Below are positions 47,107-51,066 of a DNA stretch of 51,066 nucleotides, piece by piece. Numbering within the stretch: position 1 is the stretch's first letter; each line of letters begins with the position of its first letter. The notes beneath the pieces were generated by a model. The model did not search any database. It had not been told where the DNA came from and saw nothing but the letters and a program-made list of their open reading frames with translations. This DNA comes from Chthoniobacterales bacterium. Lineage in GTDB: Bacteria; Verrucomicrobiota; Verrucomicrobiia; Chthoniobacterales; JAATET01. Location of the stretch: contig JAATET010000032.1 in NCBI GenBank assembly GCA_015655545.1, positions 1-51,066 on the forward strand, given 5' to 3'. Both the position numbers and the translations under genes were made by a program.

Positions 47107-48675
47107 TTAACGTTTAGCAGGTAGCGGAAGAGGCGGCACCCACCATACCCAATCTCCACTTCTCCGATGTCGAGATCCTTCTCTGGCTGCAGCGACGCTT
47201 CCATCTTCATCGATTTCATCCCATCCCGCGGTCCAGAGGCGAAATGCGCCGGATCCTTCGAGTCGATAATGAATCTTTTGCCCAGCAAGGACTGAGGATG
47301 GCACATCGGGCAGCAAGCTGGGCACGAGCGCGCGGAGCGATTCCGGATAGGAGTTGTCTCGCAGCCAATGGCGCTCGAGTGCGCAGGCGGCGCGGACGAG
47401 CGCAATCCTGTCTTGGGTGTAGCAGATGCCGAGGGCTGGCGGGAAAGAGATCGATGAAAAGATCGCACGGAGCGGATGAAACCGCCTCGCCCTTTCGTCA
47501 TCGCTCTTTTGGAGCGGAAAGTCCTTTGGTGCGATGCCCTGCATCGATGCGCGGGCGATGGCATCCACCTGGTTTTGCACCATCCGATTGTAAGCGCTCT
47601 GATCCGAGCTGTTAAACAAGCGTGCGCCGATCTCGTAGCAAGCTAGTTTTAGGTATTTTTGTTCCAGGATACCTGCCCGGTTTCCTTGGTTATTGCCGAT
47701 AATGTCTCGTGCGCGGGCAGGCGATTGCCGCCAAAGCTCGACGAATTGATTGAGCGAGCCACGTTCTCCGCGCAGGACGAGTTCGAACTGCGGCCACAGA
47801 TCGATGGTGTCGAGTTTCGAGGCGAAACCAGCGAGCTGTCTATCGGTCCAAAGATGGTCTCGAATACCCTCGGAGATCGTCCATATTGCCGTCCCGACGA
47901 TGTTCGTTCGGACGAGAAGGGAGATCAGCGTTGGCTCGGTTTTGATCGTTTCGGTCAGGCGCAGCAATGAAAGGACATCATCTGCGCTGGATTCGGGATG
48001 ACCGAGATAAAGATTGGCTAAGGCGCGAGCGCAAAGAATCTGTTCGAAGCGCAGCAGGATGCTGATATGCGGTATCGGGGCAACTGGTCCGAGGGAGTAG
48101 TCGATCTCGGCCCGTGCACCGGAACGCTGCAGCAGATCGGTGACTTGTGTGATTGTCGGGGCCATCGGCTGCAAACTATCGACAACGAATTGGGCGAGGA
48201 GCTTCCGGTCGGTCTTATTGGAAACTCTTCGTATCGCGGCACTCGCCTTCTGTGCTGCGCCAACCGCCATGTAGCCGTCGCGGGCCCCAACTCCAGGCAG
48301 GTTATTGGCTCGGTCTTTGAGTGTGGAGGGCAATTTCTGAGCCAGCGCTTGGGTGAGTTTCTGCTCCTTGTAGGGGACTTTCGGCTTCGTTACGAAGTTA
48401 CCCTCCGCGTTCGTGAAGCTTTCCGTCTCCAAGACTTCGCGCCAAAGCGGATCGGCGAAAAAATTTTGGTCGTCGGGAATCAGCGGCGGAGCGAGTTCGA
48501 CGAGCGAAAGTTTTTCGCCGCGTGCGAGAAGGTCGGCCTTGGTCCTCGCCCATTCGCGGCGGCCTTGGAACGAAATCCACGATCCGGCCAAGAAAGCCAG
48601 TGTGACGAGGACGACGAGAGCAAAAAGGAAGAAGCGCAGCAAACGCTTCCACAACGCGGAGCGAGGTTTGTTCAT
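47107..48675 (-). CDS. Membrane-anchored protein of unknown function in an ECF sigma operon
   Basis: 522 residues: a positively charged N-terminus (MNKPRSALWKRLLR), one membrane helix (FFLFALVVLVTLAFLAGSWISF, ~15-36), then a large helical extracytoplasmic region. It begins with an IPDDQNFFADPLW block and ends with TAGWDEIDEDGS, both echoed in the paralogue at 45454-46869. No enzyme motif seen. The ATG at 48675 overlaps the stop of the anti-sigma reading frame (ATGA), fixing the start; the frame continues upstream to 49038 because it is the same frame as the N-terminal part of the disrupted anti-sigma gene. GC content appears lower than its neighbours. Probably an envelope component whose level or state is tied to the sigma factor. 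Confidence 0.75.
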   Translation of the reverse strand: MNKPRSALWKRLLRFFLFALVVLVTLAFLAGSWISFQGRREWARTKADLLARGEKLSLVELAPPLIPDDQNFFADPLWREVLETESFTNAEGNFVTKPKVPYKEQKLTQALAQKLPSTLKDRANNLPGVGARDGYMAVGAAQKASAAIRRVSNKTDRKLLAQFVVDSLQPMAPTITQVTDLLQRSGARAEIDYSLGPVAPIPHISILLRFEQILCARALANLYLGHPESSADDVLSLLRLTETIKTEPTLISLLVRTNIVGTAIWTISEGIRDHLWTDRQLAGFASKLDTIDLWPQFELVLRGERGSLNQFVELWRQSPARARDIIGNNQGNRAGILEQKYLKLACYEIGARLFNSSDQSAYNRMVQNQVDAIARASMQGIAPKDFPLQKSDDERARRFHPLRAIFSSISFPPALGICYTQDRIALVRAACALERHWLRDNSYPESLRALVPSLLPDVPSSVLAGQKIHYRLEGSGAFRLWTAGWDEIDEDGSVAAAREGSRHRRSGDWVWWVPPLPLPAKR

Positions 48676-49038
48676 AAATCCTGGCGGCGGAGGTAATAGA
48701 CCGGGCGCGGCTCGAAGCTGTTCGCTTCGAGCGCAGCGACGAGGCGGCGCTGGAGGTCCATCTGCACAAGGTATTCCTGCGCGCTGGGGAGGCGGCCTTT
48801 GAAGTCCTTCGGCGTGACGGCGTAGAGCGTCTCGCCGCGGGGACCCGAGAAATTCAAGGCCGCGATGGCGATCCAGCCGGCGGCGACCGCTCTCCAGGCG
48901 GTGGGATGGGGCCAGGTGAAAATGCGGAATGCGAAATGGAAAGCGGCGCGGGCGCGCGGCCGTGAGGATGCGGGCGCGCAATTCGGCGGGAATTTCCCGG
49001 CTCGGAATTGCGGCAAGGCGTTGTTCGAAGGGCGTCAT
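48672..49038 (-). pseudogene. Probable anti-sigma factor gene, frameshifted within a heptanucleotide repeat
   Basis: Follows the ECF sigma gene with an ATGA overlap. The first ~32 codons from ATG 49038 (MTPFEQRLAAIPSREIPAEL, then RARILTAARPR) resemble the cytoplasmic N-terminus of small anti-sigma proteins. The rest of the protein, a membrane helix (AWRAVAAGWIAIAALNF) and a short extracytoplasmic tail ending VYYLRRQDL, is in a different frame that ends at 48672 with an ATGA overlap to the next gene. The frame change is needed at the 7-bp repeats (48922-48942). The region is 367 bp; removing one 7-bp unit gives 360 bp, an intact 119-residue protein. Sequencing error or phase variation are alternatives to a plain pseudogene. 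Confidence 0.65.
48922..48942. repeat. Heptanucleotide tandem repeat at the anti-sigma frameshift
   Basis: Three successive 7-mers, ATGCGGA, ATGCGAA and ATGGAAA on the plus strand, with a weaker unit before them. It shares the 11-nt core ATGCGAAATGG with the tract upstream of recJ. Gain or loss of one unit shifts the frame by one base. Confidence 0.75.
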
Positions 49039-49532
49039 TGGATTTCCTCGTAAAGCGGACGCAGCAGCGTGCGGAGTTTGTCTATGCCGTAGCGGTATCG
49101 GCTGGCGGCGGTGTTGGCTGGAATGTCGAGCGCGGCGGCAATTTGCTCGAATGTGAAGTCTTGCAAGAGCTTGAGATGGACCACGGCGCGCTGGTTGCCG
49201 GGAAGATCTTCGAGGGCTCGGGCGACTTGGTCGCGAAATTCCACCTCGTCCGGATCGGCGGCATTGGCGAAGAGCGGGCTGGCTTTTTCCGAGTCTGCGA
49301 AGCGCTTGCGCACGGCGCGTCGGCGCGAGGCATCGACCACGCGCGTGTAAACCATGCGGAGGAGGAAGGCGCGTTCGTCACGCACGCCGTGCAGAAGCAG
49401 GGGCTTGGCGGCGAGGCGGCAGAAAATTTCCTGCAGAATATCGGCGGCCTCGGCATCGTGGCGCGTGAGGTCGAGCGCGAAGGCGTAAAGCGCCTGCGCG
49501 TGGGTGTCGTAGAGGCGTTCCAAGGGAGGCAT
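49035..49532 (-). CDS. RNA polymerase sigma factor, ECF subfamily
   Basis: 165-residue ECF sigma factor. Region 2: LERLYDTHAQALYAFALDLTRHDAEAADILQEIFCRLAAKP, followed by RAFLLRMVYTRVVDASRRRAVRKRF; region 4: ALEDLPGNQRAVVHLKLLQDFTFEQIAAALDIPANTAASRYRYGIDKLRTLL with a recognisable helix-turn-helix. The start is the ATG at 49532 (MPPLERLYD), which gives the normal ECF N-terminus; the frame is open upstream to 49832 without sigma-like sequence, overlapping the CxxC gene. The stop overlaps the anti-sigma gene. Distinct from the sigma factor at 23169-23660. Confidence 0.92.
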   Translation of the reverse strand: MPPLERLYDTHAQALYAFALDLTRHDAEAADILQEIFCRLAAKPLLLHGVRDERAFLLRMVYTRVVDASRRRAVRKRFADSEKASPLFANAADPDEVEFRDQVARALEDLPGNQRAVVHLKLLQDFTFEQIAAALDIPANTAASRYRYGIDKLRTLLRPLYEEIQ

Positions 49533-49609
49533 CTGTTTCCAAGGACGCGCGAAGATGCGGTATTTGTCTAGCGCTGTCCGATGACGGCCCGGCGGAGGCA
49601 ATCGGCGAA

Positions 49610-49798
49610 TCAATCCGATATGTCGTCGAGCGCCGGATCGAGGCCCGGGAGCTTGCGCGGCTTGCAGAGGACCTTCGAGATATTGGCGACACGGGCGCAC
49701 TTCCGGCAATACCAGCGCGGCTCGCGCACGAGGCGAGCAAGCGCGTCGGCTCGCTTTTCGAGGTCTTTCTTTGACCAGTCGCAAAGAGTCTTGGCCAT
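49610..49798 (-). CDS. Small CxxC zinc-ribbon-like protein
   Basis: 62 residues: MAKTLCDWSKKDLEKRADAL, then RLVREPRWYCRKCARVANISKVLCKPRKL. Cys at positions ~6, 30, 33 and 44, with a central C-x2-C, suggest a small metal-binding or redox protein. I recognise the pattern as a small conserved hypothetical of this kind of bacterium but know no function. It starts at ATG 49798 and is divergent from dps, sharing a 76-bp intergenic region that contains the PerR/Fur-like palindrome, so it may respond to peroxide or metal. Confidence 0.7.
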   Translation of the reverse strand: MAKTLCDWSKKDLEKRADALARLVREPRWYCRKCARVANISKVLCKPRKLPGLDPALDDISD

Positions 49799-49845
49799 TT
49801 TTTAATTCAAATGCCCTTCCGGGATTGCGCAAGGCGCATTCTTAA

Positions 49846-49860
49846 TTAGAATGATTCTAA
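49846..49860. promoter_or_regulatory. PerR/Fur-type box between dps and the CxxC gene
   Basis: TTAGAATGATTCTAA is a perfect 7-1-7 palindrome, the same architecture as the PerR box (TTATAATNATTATAA) with one symmetric substitution. It ends 14 bp before the dps start codon and 47 bp upstream of the divergent CxxC gene start, so a bound repressor would block dps transcription or initiation. dps is a standard PerR/Fur target in many bacteria. No fur-family gene is in the window. Confidence 0.7.
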
Positions 49861-49874
49861 CATCCTATGAGCAT

Positions 49875-50354
49875 ATGAGCACGCAAACCTCGACCGCCCC
49901 CAAACAAAAAGCCAATCCCGTCGAAGCGGGCCTGAAAACCCTCCTTGCCGATTCGTATGCCCTCATGGGGCAGACGCATCTCGCGCACTGGAATGTCGAA
50001 GGCCCGAACTTCTTCCAGCTCCATGTCGCGTTCCAGGCGCAATACGAGGAGCTCTTCACCGCCGTCGATGAAATCGCCGAGCGCCTGCGCGCGCTGGATC
50101 TCTACGCCCCCGGAGGGCTGGCCGGTTTGGCCAAAGGCTCGGGCATCGAGGAGATGACGGCTGGTCCCGCCCCGGCAAAGGACTTCGTGGCGCATCTCAT
50201 CGAGTCCCACGAGGTGCTGCTCCGCGGCGCCCATGAGCTTCGCAAGACCTGCGAGACGACGGGCGATCTCGAGACGCAGGATATGGTGATCAAGCGCATC
50301 CAGACGCACGACAAGACGCTCTGGATGCTCAAGAGCTTCCTGAAAAATCTCTGA
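49875..50354 (+). CDS. dps: Dps family DNA-protecting ferritin-like protein
   Basis: 159-residue mini-ferritin that oxidises and stores iron and protects DNA during oxidative stress or starvation. The inter-subunit ferroxidase ligands are all present with canonical spacing: H38 (AHWNV), H50 (FFQLH), D65 and E69 (AVDEIAERL). GPNFFQLHVAFQAQYEEL is the family signature. N-terminus is a short Lys-containing tail (QTSTAPKQKAN) that could touch DNA. The start at 49875 (MSTQTS) is preferred; the frame extends eight codons upstream through the operator-like palindrome. Regulation by a PerR/Fur-type repressor is suggested by that palindrome. Confidence 0.95.
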   Translation: MSTQTSTAPKQKANPVEAGLKTLLADSYALMGQTHLAHWNVEGPNFFQLHVAFQAQYEELFTAVDEIAERLRALDLYAPGGLAGLAKGSGIEEMTAGPAPAKDFVAHLIESHEVLLRGAHELRKTCETTGDLETQDMVIKRIQTHDKTLWMLKSFLKNL

Positions 50355-50481
50355 GACCCAGGGTCGACGCCGGATTTTAGGAAGGAAAAAGCCTTTCCGC
50401 GGGCGCGTTTTGCCCGGCAGCAGGAGGATTCCGCCTCAAGATTCTATTTGCGATCCAGTCTCAATACTCTAGTTTGCTCGC

Positions 50482-50913
50482 GTGACGTCGGATCATTCAG
50501 CATCTCTAAAACCAGCGCTTCCTGTGTGGCGCGAGCAGGCGGCGCGCATCGTCGAGGAGTTATTCCCCAGCACTTCGGTCGACGTGTGGGATCAGCTGCT
50601 GGATCTTCGGCAATACCTTTTGCGCGGAGATGATTGGAATGGCGCGCTGGATTCCTTCCTCTCCTGCCGAGAGCGGCTGGAGGCCGACCACTACCTGCCG
50701 TTTTATCGGTTGCGCCGCCTTTTGACGGCGAGCTTGCGGCTGGAGAGCGGCGTCGACACGTCGATCGAGATCGGGCCGCTGACCGCGCTGCTGGGGCGTC
50801 CGCTGAATTCTCTGGCCGATATCAAGCGGGCCGTCCGCCGCGAGCTTTTCGAGCACGAACTGGGCATTCAGGCGGTGAAAAGCATTCCGCTGCGCGTGGT
50901 CGAGCGGGTGTAG
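50482..50913 (+). CDS. Hypothetical cytoplasmic protein
   Basis: 143 residues from a GTG start (GTGACGTCGGATC), with no signal peptide or membrane segment. A helical protein with PVWREQAARIVEELFPSTSVDVWDQLLDL and DWNGALDSFLSCRERLEADHYLPFYRLRRLL; no family recognised. No Shine-Dalgarno is apparent upstream of the GTG, but codon composition matches neighbours and no competing frame is credible. The preceding 127-bp gap after dps contains only weak inverted repeats. Confidence 0.6.
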   Translation: MTSDHSASLKPALPVWREQAARIVEELFPSTSVDVWDQLLDLRQYLLRGDDWNGALDSFLSCRERLEADHYLPFYRLRRLLTASLRLESGVDTSIEIGPLTALLGRPLNSLADIKRAVRRELFEHELGIQAVKSIPLRVVERV

Positions 50914-50964
50914 GTTCCGGCGGGCCTTGCCTGCGATCAATCCGGGGGTCGGTGGTGCCCTTCT

Positions 50965-50999
50965 GGAGTTCCGACGGGAATTTCCCCTGTCGGAATTCC
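50965..50999. terminator. 14-bp stem-loop downstream of the hypothetical gene
   Basis: GGAGTTCCGACGGG at 50965-50978 pairs with CCTGTCGGAATTCC at 50986-50999 (14 bp including two G-U pairs) around a 7-nt loop. It is the strongest hairpin I found in the window, located 52 bp after the stop at 50913. There is no U-tract, so it may be a processing or REP-like element rather than an intrinsic terminator. Confidence 0.5.
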
Positions 51000-51030
51000 T
51001 GTAAATCTGGAAAATCCTGGGAATCCTGCT
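50997..51030. repeat. Degenerate ~11-nt periodic repeat
   Basis: After the stem-loop the sequence repeats a TCCTGTAAATC-like unit about three times with drift (TCTGGAAAATCC, TGGGAATCC). It lies upstream of the gene that starts at 51050. The unit TCCTGTAAA also appears in the hairpin at 29534-29543. Confidence 0.45.
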
Positions 51031-51049
51031 TAGTTCACACTCCCCGCAC

Positions 51050-51066
51050 ATGATCAAAGTCGAAAA
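51050..51066 (+). CDS. Start of a gene running off the right edge
   Basis: An ATG at 51050 opens a frame reading MIKVE before the window ends. This N-terminus is common in ABC transporter ATP-binding proteins, but five residues cannot establish a family. The 136-bp gap before it holds a strong stem-loop and short-period repeats. Confidence 0.4.

Noticed and set aside
50378-50415. Terminator after dps
   Set aside because: Two short stems are present, one with a bulge and one of 5 bp, and neither is followed by a U-tract.

Overview
The window is GC-rich, densely coded chromosomal DNA with short gaps and many 4-base ATGA/GTGA stop-start overlaps. The gene set points to a free-living, probably soil or sediment, member of the Verrucomicrobiota: a System II cytochrome c assembly operon, 2-oxoglutarate dehydrogenase E1/E2, an atypical DXS, a eukaryote-like ProRS, an MGH1-type glucosidase, a LamG-GH78 rhamnosidase, and ECF sigma/anti-sigma operons carrying large membrane-anchored proteins. 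This assignment is an inference from protein style; there is no rRNA in the window. I see no IS element, prophage, CRISPR array, rRNA or tRNA.

Layout. 1-2505: 5' part of glycyl-tRNA synthetase and a Na+/H+ antiporter (both minus). 2666-3841: acyltransferase. 3884-9195 (minus): an operon-like run of sigma-54 response regulator, membrane glycosyltransferase, xseB and dxs. 9241-10894: a divergent DUF1919/GT2 pair, probably polysaccharide synthesis. 10900-14633 (minus): recJ-recG, overlapping by 4 nt. 14728-16355: TPR protein and class C-type serine hydrolase, overlapping. 16352-21726 (minus): Cu-type P-ATPase, ResB, CcsA. 21826-24465: AsmA-like protein, ECF sigma and membrane anti-sigma in one overlapping operon. 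24288-28427 (minus): DUF4230 protein, MGH1-like glucosidase interrupted by an in-frame UGA, and a glutamine amidotransferase. 28525-34242: nucleotide-sugar epimerase, M20 peptidase, Gfo/Idh oxidoreductase, proS, ROK kinase. 34239-37321 (minus): DUF255/YyaL protein and AI-2E family transporter. 37490-40903 (minus): large secreted GH78 enzyme, followed by the only long gene-free stretch (40904-41342). 41343-45293 (minus): sucAB. 45454-49532 (minus): a second ECF sigma/anti-sigma operon with two paralogous membrane-anchored proteins of unknown function. 49610-50354: a small CxxC protein divergent from dps, with a perfect 7-1-7 PerR/Fur-like palindrome between them. 50482-51066: a hypothetical gene, a strong stem-loop and the start of another gene.

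The most interesting signal is a family of degenerate heptanucleotide tandem repeats at four sites, each in a different functional position: directly upstream of recJ (14646-14680), across the start codon of the amidotransferase gene (24976-25010), in frame in the E2 interdomain linker of sucB (42054-42086), and inside the second anti-sigma gene (48922-48942). In the last case the reading frame is broken by exactly the amount that removing one 7-bp unit would repair. The in-frame UGA in the glucosidase, the ROK protein lacking the usual zinc cysteines, and the convergent sigma-operon/amidotransferase overlap are the other points worth checking.
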